DNA of 64,000 nt from positions 53,059,187 through 53,123,186 of the forward strand of contig NC_088301.1 of assembly GCF_032854445.1 (NCBI RefSeq), in the 5' to 3' direction. The DNA is from Liolophura sinensis (taxonomy: Eukaryota > Mollusca > Polyplacophora > Chitonida > Chitonidae). This document shows positions 10,801 to 20,903 of this stretch, piece after piece. The notes under the pieces were generated by a model. It had not been told where the DNA came from and ran no database searches. It was given only the letters and a program-made list of their open reading frames with translations. The stretch's first letter is position 1. Every line of letters begins with the position of its first letter. The translations under genes were made by a program, and so were the position numbers.

Positions 10801-13778
10801 AGTAGGTTTAAACATGACTGAAGTACAAAAATTGACATGGCATTTGAAGCCCTATATGCTGTTAATCCCATATTGTCTGTCAAGGGATTATCTCTAATCT
10901 TAAGATCCTAAAGAATAGATGGTTATTGTAAACGTAATTCTAAACCCTGTGGTATTGACTTTTTTTATTGTGCTAATTAAATGTTACAGGGCTATGTAAG
11001 TTTGCAGACTCTGTTCATTGAGGAGGTTTTATCATTGTATTGTAACCCAGGCTGTTCAGTTGTGTGATAAATTTTTCCTGTATGGGTACACATATAGGCA
11101 TTTTTTGTGGAATTTAAAAACCATATGTGTGTTTTTATGTTCAAAGATGATATTGAACAGTTTACTTTTAAATATTAAACAGAATGTTTCTGATGTAATT
11201 TATCAAGCACTCAATTGTATGAGATACTATACAAAATTTAAAGTTCAGTGAAAGCAGTTTTCATTGGCTCAAAAATGTACATTGCTTGTTTTGTTTTTTT
11301 TTCTTAAATAAATTTACGTATATACTTTCAGAGTACGACAACCTTGCAGCAGTTATACAGAAGCAGCCAGACAGACAAACATCAATGAAGTAAGCTACAC
11401 TTTGTATCTGTACATTTACAGTGAAGGATTGATATCCGTAGTTAGTCTTCCACTTTCAAAGTGGAAGTCGCTGTTTAGTCGCTTTCACAAGTATATCACA
11501 TGCTGTCTCACTTCGTATCCTTCACCGTGTTTTCAACAATGCATTCCATGTACTGCGATGCCAAAGTGACATACATTACAATGTCAAATGTTGCAACGAT
11601 AAAAGAACCCTTTCACGTGCCATATTTTGTTGAAAGTCCTTTACCACTATAAAAGTACATTGTATTACTATATTTGTATAGGCATAGTGTGCTTATGTAA
11701 TTCTCAAGGCACGCAGAATAGGTCCCCAAACACACTGGATATAATTATGCATTGCTTTCAACATTATAGTTTATGTGTAGCTGTGATAAACAGTTTCTCC
11801 AAAACTGCTTGCTTGACAGTAATAAATCTAATTTTGTTGTTAAGAGCTGTAGAGTGCAAAGGTTTCTAAGTGGTGAGTACAAGGCATTGTGGTGGCAGAC
11901 CTGAAAAATATCTGCTTAAAATATGAAACTGTTTTTTTCAGGAAACTTCAGGAACTGGAGGATGGTCTCACACAGTTGAAAACAACAAAAGAAAAGTTGG
12001 AACAGAAGGTAATATTTATACACATGCCAAATGATTATTTGTCTAGTAAATTTGGATTGTGTTGGCCACAGTTGGGAACAGATAGACAGTCGACAAGAGA
12101 ATTGATTTATTTATGTATTCGATTGGTGTTTTACGCTGTGCTCAAGAATATTTCATTTGTATGACAGCATTATGGTGGGAGAAAACAAAGGCAGAGCCGA
12201 GGAGAAATCCACAGTGATTCGCAGGTTGCGGGAGCAGGATCCCACATAAGGCCAGCATGAGCTGGACTTGAACTCACAGTGACAGCATTCATCTCAGGCA
12301 GGTGAATCATTGTGCCACTCTGGTGTGCTAACCTCCTCGGTCTCGGAGGCCTCTAAATCTTCAGTGAAGATCACTAACCTTCAACCACTATGACATGCAT
12401 GTCTGTACATTACATGTGGGAAAGGGGCCTCCGTGGCTCAGTCGGTTAGCACGCTAGCGGAGTGTAATGACCCATGAGCCTTTCACCAATGGGGTCGCTG
12501 TGAGTTCAAGTCCCGCTGATGCTGGTTTCCTCTCCGGCAGTAAGTGGGAAGGTCTCAGCAACCTGCGGATGGTTGTGGGTTTCCCCCGGGCTCTGCCCGG
12601 TTTCCACCCACCATAATGCTGGCCGCCGTCGTATAAGTGAAATATTCTTGAGTAAGACGTAAAACACCAATCAAATAAATAAAATAAATGAAATACATGT
12701 GGGAAAGTTGGCCTGTAACTTGCTTTGACTTACTTCATCGATTAACGTTACCGCCATTGTAAAAGTGAAAAATTCCTGGGTGTTGTATTAAGCAACGATC
12801 AAATAAATAATTGGATATATTTACAAGTATTATACTCATTATGCAGATAGGATAATTGAAATAAGATTGCATTCTCTTACTTAATGCTTCAGTTTGTGTT
12901 CAGGTGTTGCACCACATTTTACTTTTATGTAGGCTACAGTCTAAATGCGAGCTGTAACTTTTTCTTTTTTTATATTTTCAGCTGGATTTGAGAAGAAAAC
13001 AATTCCATGTTCTGTTATCCTCTATTCATGAATTACAGAGAATTTTAGAAGGTACTGTGACTGTATATTGCAATCATATCCTATATACAGGTATTTCTGA
13101 CTTATAAACGTCGGTGTGACATTTGCAGGTGTAATTGAAACGGTTTACCAGCATTTCACCAAGCCCTAGAAAGCCTTGCACATGTTACATTGCTACATGA
13201 ATTCTGCATCAAGTTGTTGAACTGTGAACAATAGATTGTTGAGCTTCATGAAAGTTGACAGTCATGTCTGCCAGTAGTGATGACCAGTGAAACAACAGCA
13301 ACAACAACAAACAAGGCAAAGTTGACTTGTGCAACCATGTGTTTGCTCCAGGCTATATTTTGGCAGAACAAAAGGAAACACACAACTTGATGTGCCATCA
13401 AAGACAATGGCTTGGCAAGCCAGATAAGTTGTCAAAGGAAGCAATTCTTATAGCTTTATGGCCTTCACCCCTCTGGAGTATCTGGTGTCAATCAGCTGGG
13501 CACAAGAGAACTAAATCCTATAAATTGTTCTGAAAATTTATATGCATACAACTGTTTTTTGATAAATAACTTCTGACAAACTTGAAATTATGCATGAATA
13601 TAGTGTGTACCAAACAGTAGGAATGTTAACAGGATTCCCATTTTTAGGGTATAAGCTTTTGGCTTTTATGATTAGTACACCCCTAAGTTTTTCATTACGT
13701 TTGCCAAATGTATAATGATGTTCATTTTCTGTTTCAGAAGATGACAATGCTGATGAAAGTGATATGGAAACCTCATGA
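4868..13778 (+). CDS. THOC7: THO complex subunit 7
   Basis: Complete gene, eight exons: 4868-4883, 8966-9086, 10142-10269, 10676-10762, 11332-11389, 11942-12008, 12982-13051, 13738-13778. All introns are GT-AG and the exons join without a frame break to 588 nt, 195 residues (human THOC7 is 204). THOC7 is a coiled-coil subunit of THO/TREX, which packages nascent mRNA for export. Family landmarks: N-terminal DDDVIRRRLLIDGDGG, then INNLLKSYIKWCN, QRLMSTVAQCEF, LLVYEMNLRE, and RRKQFHVLLSSIHELQ near the C-terminus. Most of residues 50-180 look helical coiled coil. The tail is short and acidic, ending DESDMETS. The start was chosen because it gives the conserved N-terminus across the first splice. 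Introns hold many SINE copies and a LINE end. Confidence 0.93.
5508..6460. repeat. Degenerate duplicated segment, two copies
   Basis: Two stretches about 720 bp apart share a series of phrases in the same order: TTTACCTGCCTCA, then GTCCATT.TGCAAAG, then GGT.TACTAAAAT, then GGTTTAATCA..GTCAT, then GGAGGTAGAATA. The first copy is about 5508-5830 and the second about 6230-6460. They are diverged, so the duplication is old. No coding content was recognised. Confidence 0.5.
6730..7777 (+). mobile_element. LINE 3' end remnant with ATT tail
   Basis: The frame at 6772-6966 encodes a typical C-terminal segment of a LINE reverse-transcriptase ORF: NRERIVKLQKRAACLVLQ followed by F..RLKWMHFN. Downstream frames keep scraps of the next conserved part (about 7030-7240) but are broken. 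The segment 7270-7680 would be 3' UTR; it includes a G-rich run. The element ends with AATAAAGATATT and a run of ATT at 7755-7780, the microsatellite tail common in CR1/L2/Jockey-like LINEs. It is 5'-truncated and dead. A SINE is inserted at its tail. Confidence 0.65.
7445..7505 (+). other. G-rich tract, possible G-quadruplex
   Basis: Contains a run of twelve Gs flanked by GTGTGGGTGGT and GGTGGTGGAAGGGGTTGG, giving at least four G-runs within about 45 bases. It lies in the LINE 3' UTR inside THOC7 intron 1, so the RNA would also carry it. Confidence 0.5.
7778..8059 (+). mobile_element. tRNA-derived SINE, near full length, with 18-bp target-site duplication
   Basis: The element body is about 7796-8041. 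Its 5' head resembles a tRNA promoter: box A TGGCTCAGTCGG at 7803-7814 and a box-B-like GAGTTTAAGTCC at 7871-7882. A conserved middle follows (CTTCCTCTCCGGGCGTACGT, CATAATGCTGGCCGCC, GAAATATTCTTGAGTA) and the tail is a run of AAATA. It is flanked by the direct repeat ATATAGCACAACTTGGGG at 7778-7795 and 8042-8059, a clean sign of target-primed insertion. The family is the commonest repeat in the window. It may belong to a widespread marine-invertebrate SINE class, but I cannot confirm which. Confidence 0.85.
9465..9665 (+). mobile_element. SINE copy, 5'-truncated
   Basis: Same family as the copy at 7796-8041. It starts around the box-B-like region (GTGAGTTCAAATTCAGCTCG), carries the full conserved middle and 3' end (CTGGCCGCCGTCGTATAAGT, GTACGGCGTAAAACACCAAT) and an AAATAAATAAA-type tail. 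The box A head is missing. In THOC7 intron 2. Confidence 0.75.
10468..10618 (+). mobile_element. SINE copy, head only, diverged
   Basis: Head resembles the SINE tRNA-like part (GGGGCTTCCATGGCCAAGGT, then TGAGATCAAGTCCAGCTCAT as box B). The conserved 3' half is missing. In THOC7 intron 3, ending about 57 bp before the exon 4 acceptor. Confidence 0.55.
12103..12358 (-). mobile_element. SINE copy, inverted
   Basis: Reverse-oriented copy. Reading the plus strand it begins with the tail (TTTATTTATGTATTCGATTG), then GGTGTTTTACGCTGTGCTCA, GCATTATGGTGGGAGAAAAC, GAGCTGGACTTGAACTCACA (box B complement) and ends with the box A end near GGTCTCGGAGGCCTC. It sits only about 65 bp from the plus-oriented copy at 12425-12693, both in THOC7 intron 6. 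Confidence 0.75.
12411..12707 (+). mobile_element. tRNA-derived SINE, full length, with 14-bp target-site duplication
   Basis: Element body about 12425-12693. Box A TGGCTCAGTCGG at 12434-12445 and box B GAGTTCAAGTCC at 12502-12513 are both intact. The conserved middle and CAAATAAATAAA tail are complete. The direct repeat TACATGTGGGAAAG flanks it at 12411-12424 and 12694-12707. It is one of the least diverged copies here, in THOC7 intron 6. Confidence 0.85.
12735..12812 (+). mobile_element. SINE tail fragment, degenerate
   Basis: Weak match to the family's 3' end: CCGCCATTGTAAAAGTGAAA, then CAACGATCAAATAAATAA. It follows the full-length copy by about 30 bp and is older. Confidence 0.4.
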
Positions 13779-14736
13779 GTCGGATGCGTAGAAAAATAAT
13801 TCACAGCAAGAAATTGTACGTGTCACCATGACTGGGTTTGTACAGAAATGTTATCTGGTCCTGATAACATGACCCGTGAAGAAAAGACACAGTTGTGCTC
13901 CTCAAAATCATGTCAACTTTGGTATTTCTGGACAAGCAAACAATCTACTGTTTTTGCCACTTTGCCGAAAGAAAAAAAAACAGGAACTCTAAAGCAGCTA
14001 GTAAGGTATCAGTTTTATCTATTGAGACAGATTTATGCCAGCACAGTGTGCACACTGGGGCCTTGAAGAAGATGGAGTGAGTTCCAGACATCCACAATTT
14101 GCTTACCATGAACATTTATGTCATTCTATATTTTGTACAATTTGTGAACAGGTTTTGTTTTACATTTCAAGTTGAATGAGCTTATTTATTTATCAGTAAA
14201 TGCCCCTTCATGACTTTCAGCAGAAAGTTTCAAACAAATACTTTTTTTGGCATACTAATACTGTTTTCCGTTGTTTTCTGACCGTTTTACTTTGCTCAAG
14301 TTCTCCATCATGTGCCTAACTTGTTAATAACTGTTGTCACACTTGGTGTATATATTTGTTTATAGATAAAAAAAATAATCATATACATGTTGGCCCACAA
14401 AGGTAATGGGATTCAAGCCTGACCTGTTCATTTTTGGAATGAGTAAAATTTGAAAAGACATAACAGCAATGAGCATAAATAATATCTGACACTTGCCAAT
14501 GATGTGTTAACAAAAAATTCACTTCAGTAATTAAATTTTAAATAAATATTAGTATTAGTTAATCGAGAACCAATAAGTAATTTTAAAATGTAGAAAAAGA
14601 TAATGGTATCTGTGAGCTGAACATCCTGAATATATATTTTTGTATGAGGGGTAATTGGTTGTGTTTTTATTTAGCAGTCTGAAGGTCAACATTAAGGGAA
14701 GGCACATAACTCCCAACTATGATGGGTGCGGTTTCA
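13779..14736 (+). other. THOC7 3' UTR and downstream spacer
   Basis: The region directly after the THOC7 stop. Open frames here are short and unrelated to known proteins. A canonical AATAAA at 14541-14546 is a candidate polyadenylation signal; ATTAAA at 14531 is an alternative. The exact transcript end cannot be read from sequence alone. Confidence 0.35.
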
Positions 14737-14737
14737 A

Positions 14738-14916
14738 TCTCCATTCACCAATGCGGTCGCCGTGAGTTCAAGTCCAGCTCTGCCTGCAACCTGCTAATGG
14801 TTGTGGGGTACCCTTGGGCCCTGCCCGTTTTCCACCCACCATAATGCTGGCCACCATCCTATGAGTGAAATATTCTTGAGTACCACAGAAAATACCAATC
14901 AAATAAATAAATCAGT
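14738..14916 (+). mobile_element. SINE copy, 5'-truncated with internal deletion
   Basis: Starts at CACCAATGCGGTCGCCGTGA with box B GAGTTCAAGTCC, lacks the CTTCCTCTCCGGCCGTACGT block, and then runs to CATAATGCTGGCCACC, GAAATATTCTTGAGTA and a CAAATAAATAAAT tail. Confidence 0.75.
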
Positions 14917-15119
14917 CAATCTAGATTCCCCACTCCCACTTTCTAGGGATGCAAGGTGACAAAAAAGCTGACAATGCAGTGATAGTCATTTACACAGTCT
15001 TGCGATCACTGAACCATTCCCCCAGTATGGCATGAAAGCCTATTGTCACATGGTTGGAATTTTTGTCAATAAACTTGCCAAAGGTCAGTGGTTTACACTA
15101 GGCATAACACACTTATTAG

Positions 15120-16690
15120 TAGGGTGTCATGATCTGGCCTTTGAACATGCTAACTGCGTGAGACGTTGTGTGAAGGGTTTGCATGTGTTGTGTTGAGGTC
15201 TTCAGTTTGAACACACTGATTGGGCATTGTGTTGTTGTTGATGTTCAAACCTGTTGAGTGGATGAGGTGTAATGTGGTGCTCAAGCACTGTGACCGGTTA
15301 GGTTGTTACGCCTGGTCTTTGAACGCACTAAGCGGGTAATTTTTTATCACTAACGAATGGTCTACATGTAGGACTGAAATAGGGCTGGCGTTTGTATGGA
15401 AGCAGGATGAGGACATCTTGTTTCAGGACACAAGGCTGGTGTAAATCGTGCGGTCATTACATGAGGGGATGAGGACGGACACCGTTCGCGCTGGTTGTGG
15501 AATGAGAACGGAGCAAATCGTGCACGAATGGTAACGTACTCGTGCCGCGCCCCGCAGCTGTGTGTAGGGCATTCTACCGCTCTTGTGCCACGACCAGCAA
15601 CTACAGGATGTATGTCCATTTCACGAGTCTAGTGGAAGGCTTAAGAATGACCTCGACAAACGCATGTCAGTTTCTTTGAGTTGGTCGACTCCAGATTACT
15701 ACTTTTGATCTAGTGCATAAGCCTTCATCAAGTGGTAAAGGGCCGCTGCACAAGAACGCCGCAAATCATGCGCGAATGGTACCGTCCTTGTGCATCGGCC
15801 GAGGGGTGAGATGTCCTCATCCGGCCACCATGCAGACACCATTCATAACATATCACCTAGTCAGTGTTCAAACACAAGCCATTAATGGGCGAGGTAATAT
15901 GGCTGGTGACTGGACACTGACTGAGTGATGTGTCTGACTGGTGTTTGAACACATACTGGGTGAGGTGTTATGGCTGGTGTTGAAACACTTACTGGATGAT
16001 ATGTATGGTGTTTGGAAACGGACTGGTTGAGGTGTTATGACTGGTGTTTGGACACTGGGTGAGGTGTTTTGACTGATGTTTGGAAACTGACTGGGTGGGG
16101 TTTTATGACTGGCGTTTGGACACCGGCTGAGGTGTTTTGACTGGTTTGGACACTGACTGGGTGAGGTGTTATGACTGGTGTTTGGACACTGACTGAGTGA
16201 GGTTTTATGACTGGCGTTTGGACACTGACTGGGTGAGGTGTTATGACTGATGTTTGGACACTGACTGGGCAAGGTGTTATGACTGATGGTTGGACACTGA
16301 CTGGGTGAGGTGTTATGACGTGTTTGGACACTGACTGGGTGAGGTGTTATGACTGGTGTTTGGACACTGACTGGGTGAGGTGTTATGACTGGTGTTTGGA
16401 CACTGGGTAAGGCTTTATGGCTGGTGACTGAAGACTGACTGGGTGAAGTGTTATAACTGGTGTTTGGACACTGACTGGGTGAGGTGTTATGACTGGTGTT
16501 TGGACACTGGGTAAGGCTTTATGGCTGGTGACTGAAGACTGACTGGGTGAAGTGTTATAACTGGTGTTTGAACACTGACTGGGCGAGGTTTTATGACGTG
16601 TTTGAACACATACTGGGTGAGGTTTTACGGTTGGTTTTTGAACAGATACTGGGTGAGGAATTATGGCTGGTGTTTGAACACTGGCCAGGT
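15120..16690 (+). repeat. 36-bp minisatellite (main array 15860-16690) with degenerate left flank
   Basis: The main array is about 23 units of roughly 36 bp. Each unit contains GACTGGTGTTTGGACACTGA followed by CTGGGTGAGGTGTTAT. Because 36 is divisible by three, the minus strand stays open and encodes a 12-residue repeat containing VITPHPVSVQTP; this is not a gene. Some units are shortened to about 32 bp (CACTGGGTAAGG variants), and a block containing one repeats after 104 bp (CACTGGGTAAGG at 16401 and 16505), a higher-order duplication. Degenerate units are also visible at about 15180-15340, left of the insert at 15387-15840. Confidence 0.85.
15387..15840. mobile_element. Inverted-repeat-bounded GC-rich insert within minisatellite
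   Basis: About 454 bp bounded by inverted repeats: 15387-15418 and 15809-15840 match in 26 of 32 positions, with a perfect 14-bp core (GGATGAGGACATCT and its complement). The interior is more GC-rich than the surroundings and has internal direct repeats around AATCGTGC.CGAATGGTA at about 15515 and 15765. No transposase is encoded. A non-autonomous TIR element or foldback element is the likeliest reading. Right of it, 15841-15885 looks like one minisatellite unit in reverse orientation. Confidence 0.5.
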
Positions 16691-19000
16691 GATAAGATAC
16701 AACAAGATAGTAAGACGTCAAATGCCATGACCTAAACTTACCGTTGAGTGGTCTAAAGTGGATGATCTCTGTGGAGGGAGTAAAACACAACGGCAGATTG
16801 AAATATACTCTCTTTTTTTCCCACATTTTTGAGGTAGAATAGATTTTGACACCTTTGTGTTGGTGTTTGTGGTGTAAACCGATTCGCTGAACTTGAAAGA
16901 ACTCGGCTAAGGGATCTAATTGCAACGGAGACAACGTGGCTTCTTCTATAGATTACCCACAATCATTAAAGAAAAACAGATTGTCACGACGAAAGTTACA
17001 AAGAACATCACATATAATGAAGCTTGTAAACTTTGTACTTTCCTACTTTTACCCCTCCAGTCGTATACCAGTGTGATCAAGAAAGTATCCATTTTTGTTG
17101 GAATTCTAACCACCTTGACCTGGCCCATTGCCGTAGGCAAACCAAAAGGTGTACCTGTTTCATCCCCTGTCAGGTCATCCAGTTGAGCTTCCAGGTAAAC
17201 TCAAGCATTAAATGAAAACGCTATGGTCACAAGAAAAACAACGTAGGATACAGATCAGAATGATAAATCATAGTCTGAACGTAAATCTGTTTCACGGAAA
17301 TCCGGTAATCATTATAAAAAACCTGTAAACCTGGTTGGCCCACAGAGCGTCCCTCTAAGGCCACCAGGGATCCTGACCAAACTTTCAATAAATTTGAATC
17401 GTTGGAGGACATTGGTTCTTCCACATCGGATGCGGATATGATAGATATTTCACCCGCCCAAGGGAGATCTAACAGCACATTTCCCAAGAAAGGTCATCCA
17501 CAGTCCAACCATAAAGATAAATCTCCTATTCGCCTCCCTCCGTAATGTCTTTATATGAGTAAAGTAATACAATGGAATTGTCGAGGTCTTAAGGTAATTT
17601 TTATTGAAATAACAAACATAAAATCCCATTGCCCTTTGTCTTCAAAAATCACCTGAAGACATCTGACAAAGATAAAATAATTCTGAGAAAATTATTCACT
17701 TTATAGTACCTATCGTAATGGAAAAGAGTGCCGTACAGGCGGCTCCCCATTCTTCATAAATAACAATATTATTCACAGCCCTCTTAATCTGGATACAGAG
17801 CTCCAGGCTGTGGCTGTTCGTGTTTCATGGTCTGAAACAATCCCACTGTGTTCGGTGTATATTCTTCTGATCCGTTTATAATAATGGGAAATTTAATTCC
17901 CATAACCACCTATGGGGCAGTAATAACATAAACACCATAGGCAAGATAGTAGAAGATTTTATACCGAAGGAGGAGTCGTTTTATTTCAGTGATGGCTCTA
18001 ACACCTACTTACATCAGGATAATGGCGCTTATTCTGCTATCGATCTCACTATCACTGATCCATCACTTCTCCCTCATTTTTCTTGTAAAGTGCATGGTGA
18101 TCTTTGTGGTAGTGACCATTTTCCTAGAACATATCACCTCTAATTCTTTAGAACGGGTAGCAGACAGAAATTTGATGAAACAGATTGGATCGTATTTGCG
18201 ATGTTCTGTGAGGCTGACATCACTCGAGAGACTCTTAATTCAGGAGATGATCCTATATTAAAATGTAAAGAGCTTGTTTTACGAACTGCCGATAGAATTA
18301 TACCTAAGACCTCGACAAATCGAAAATCCAAAAGTAAACCCTGTTATGATGACCGAAAAATGGTTGAACGCCGTAATTACTGTCCTTTTGATAATAATTT
18401 AAACCAGGTTCACATTTTTAGAGCCAAGGCTCGTCGATTACCTAAGTCTAAGATACGTTCTTGTTTCCGGAACTTTGTTTCAGGTATTACGTCAAAACAC
18501 CCATGCAGAAAGTCTGGAACTTGGTTCAGAAGCTTAAACGCAAAAATAATAAAGCTAAAGTTCAACATTTAAAAGACGGCAATAATATTCTTACTTTTCC
18601 TGGCAGTATAGCTAATAAGCTCGCTGAAACAATATCTCAGAAATCTTCTGAGGAGAATTATTCTACAAAGTTTCATTAGATTAAAAATCAGAAAAAGAAG
18701 ACTAAATTGCCCTTTCCTTCTATAAATATGGAAGACTGTGATAAGCCCTTTAGTATTGATGAACTGAAAACTGCATTAAAAAGGATCATAATACTGCATG
18801 TGAGCCTGATAATGTTTATAATAAGTTTCTGAATCATTTACCACCTGAACCACTTGCTTGATAATATTTGCATAACTGGATTTGCATAACCCAAATCTTG
18901 GAGGGAGACGTGTGTTACCCTGGTTCCAAAATCGGGTGAAGACAATACTGATTCATCTAATTACCGTCTCATATCTCTTACCAGCTGTATCTGTAACACG

Positions 19001-19471
19001 ATGGAACGGATGATAAATGGTAGACTTGTTTGCTTTCTTGAAACCAACAAGTTACTTTCGAAAGTACAGTGTGGTTTTCGTCAAGGTCGATCAACTTTAG
19101 ATCACCTTGTACGATTTGAAACGTTTATTCGTGATGGTTTTATTAATAATGAACATGTGGTGTCGATATTTTTTGACGTTGAAAAAGCATACAACACCAC
19201 ATGGAAGTACGTAATTTTGAAAGATCTTTCAGATATGGGTCTTAAAGGCCGCTTACCATTATTTATATCTGAATTCTTATCCGATCGTCAGTTTAAGGTA
19301 CGAGTGGGGTCCACTCTTTCTGACTCCTATGAGCAGGAAATCGGTGTTCCTCAGGGCAGTATGTTATCGCCAACATTGTTTAGCATAAAAATAAATAGTT
19401 TAGCCAAAACATTAACATCGGACAAGGAGGGTTCTTTATATGTGGATGATTTCCTTATACGCTATAAATAA
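19001..19471 (+). pseudogene. Reverse transcriptase fragment of the LINE
   Basis: The longest intact piece of the element, 156 codons. It covers the palm region: QCGFRQGRSTLDHLVR, then FFDVEKAYNTTW (first catalytic aspartate), GVPQGSMLSPTLF, and LYVDDFLIRY with the YVDD catalytic pair. It ends at a stop right after that motif; the rest of the polymerase follows in other frames. The two catalytic motifs are intact, but the ORF is truncated on both sides, so no active enzyme is made. Confidence 0.85.
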
Positions 19472-20519
19472 CCTAGAGTGTCAACTGCAGCTTTGTCTCA
19501 ATAAGATTGAGAAACGGGCAACTTAAAACGGTTTTATATTTTCAACATATGAATAAGTTGGTATGCATTTTTTGTAATAAACGGAAATTTCTTCTTGACT
19601 CAATTTTGTGGTAAACAGGTTAAGATTGTTGGTGAAGCTAAATTTTTGGGTATAATATGGACCGATCCATTTCATTAAACCTGTATCGTTCTCTGGTGAG
19701 ATCTAAACTGGACTATGGGTCCATCATTTACGGTTCTGCCAGAAAATCGTACTTTCAAATGTTGGATCCTGTCCATCACCAAGGTCTGAGGCTCAGCATT
19801 GGTGGTTTTAGAACCTCACAGTAGAGAGTTTATACGTAGAGGCAAATGAGCCTTCTTTATATAACCAATGTATAAAACTGGGCCTTCAATATGATATAAA
19901 GCTTAGCGCTCATCCAACAAATCGTACCTACCACTGTGTTTTCAACTCTTTATATGTAGATAAATTTAATAAGTGTCCTAACAAGATCCCTTCGTTGGGT
20001 CTTCGTATACAGGACCATATTGTGGAAGGTGACATCAAGCTAGAGGATATGGCTCCCGTGTCTTTTCCGCAGTCTCCTCCTTGGCTTTTCCCACATCCCA
20101 ATAATAATAAATAACAATAGCATAATAAATCCAGTAGAAAATCCTCTTATAATTCAGGGATATTTTGCCGAAATTAAGGCTAATTATCCAGATTATAAAT
20201 ATATACTGCTGTGTCAAAGGATAGCGACTGTCTTAGAACAACGTCTCTCTTCGTCTTCCATCCTCTTCTTCAATCTTCTCTGCCGAGGCCAGGGCTTTTC
20301 TCCGTGCTTTATCATATGTTTCTTCTGGGCGTGTTCAAAGGACAGTGATATGCAGTGACTCGCTGTTGGCAAAAGAGAATAATAAATTTAAAAATCCGTT
20401 AATTCTTGATATTCTAACCTTACTCTGAAAACTAATTAAAAGAGATAATGATATTATATTCTTTTGGATACCAAGTCATACACAGATTTTCGTTCTAATA
20501 TCCTCAACAAACTCAACAA

Positions 20520-20540
20520 ACACACACACACACACACACT
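20520..20540 (+). repeat. CA microsatellite
   Basis: About ten CA units inside the 3' part of the decayed LINE. Confidence 0.9.
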
Positions 20541-20903
20541 CTTTTTTCTCGATGGGAGAGTAAAACATCGCTGACGATGCTGTCACAAAATACTTCTTGG
20601 CCATTGGCTTATATCATAAAGTGTAAATTCTAATTATTATCAATATAATAAATAGGGAGATATAAAAATATACAATTTTCTAGGTAAACTGTTGTAAAAA
20701 CATGGTGGTATTCGATTTTTTTTATTGTTTTGGTTCTTCTTAACTGGTTTTAAATGTCGGAGTATTTTTCTTTAAATTTTGATGTTCTCATTACCATATC
20801 GAAACCAATCACCGCCTCCACTTCTCAACTTGTTCTCAGAATGATATGGGTGGAACATTGCCGATGTGGCCTGTAGCCAAAATCATTCATTCATTCAAAC
20901 ATT

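Larger units (their letters stand above)
16945..20903 (+). mobile_element. Decayed non-LTR retrotransposon (LINE), Jockey/I superfamily, nearly full length
   Basis: Order of remnants: end of ORF1 (about 16963-17085, EKQIVTTKVTKNITYNEACK and SYTSVIKK); start of the endonuclease at 17564 (VIQWNCRGLK); its C-terminal half at about 17885-18125 with the catalytic GSDHFP motif (SDH at 18111-18119); reverse transcriptase at 19001-19471 with FFDVEKAYNTTW, GVPQGSMLSPTLFS and active-site YVDD at 19439-19450; the connection region at about 19680-19800 (LVRSKLDYGSIIYGSARKSY); and an RNase H segment at about 20278-20375 (SAEARAFLRALSYVSSGRV then SDS). The 3' end carries AACATTGCCGATGTGGC and an ATTC tail at 20884-20898. 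Several frameshifts and stops make it inactive. RNase H favours the I/Nimb side of the superfamily over Jockey proper. Confidence 0.85.

Noticed and set aside
16742-16768. Possible 27-nt minus-strand micro-exon with CCACAG acceptor and GTAAGT donor
   Set aside because: No partner exons or recognisable protein were found on either side; the sites are probably chance, next to a minisatellite.
15868-16934. Long minus-strand ORFs with a 12-residue repeat (VITPHPVSVQTP type)
   Set aside because: They arise because the minisatellite period is a multiple of three. No start context, splice sites or non-repeat domain supports a protein.
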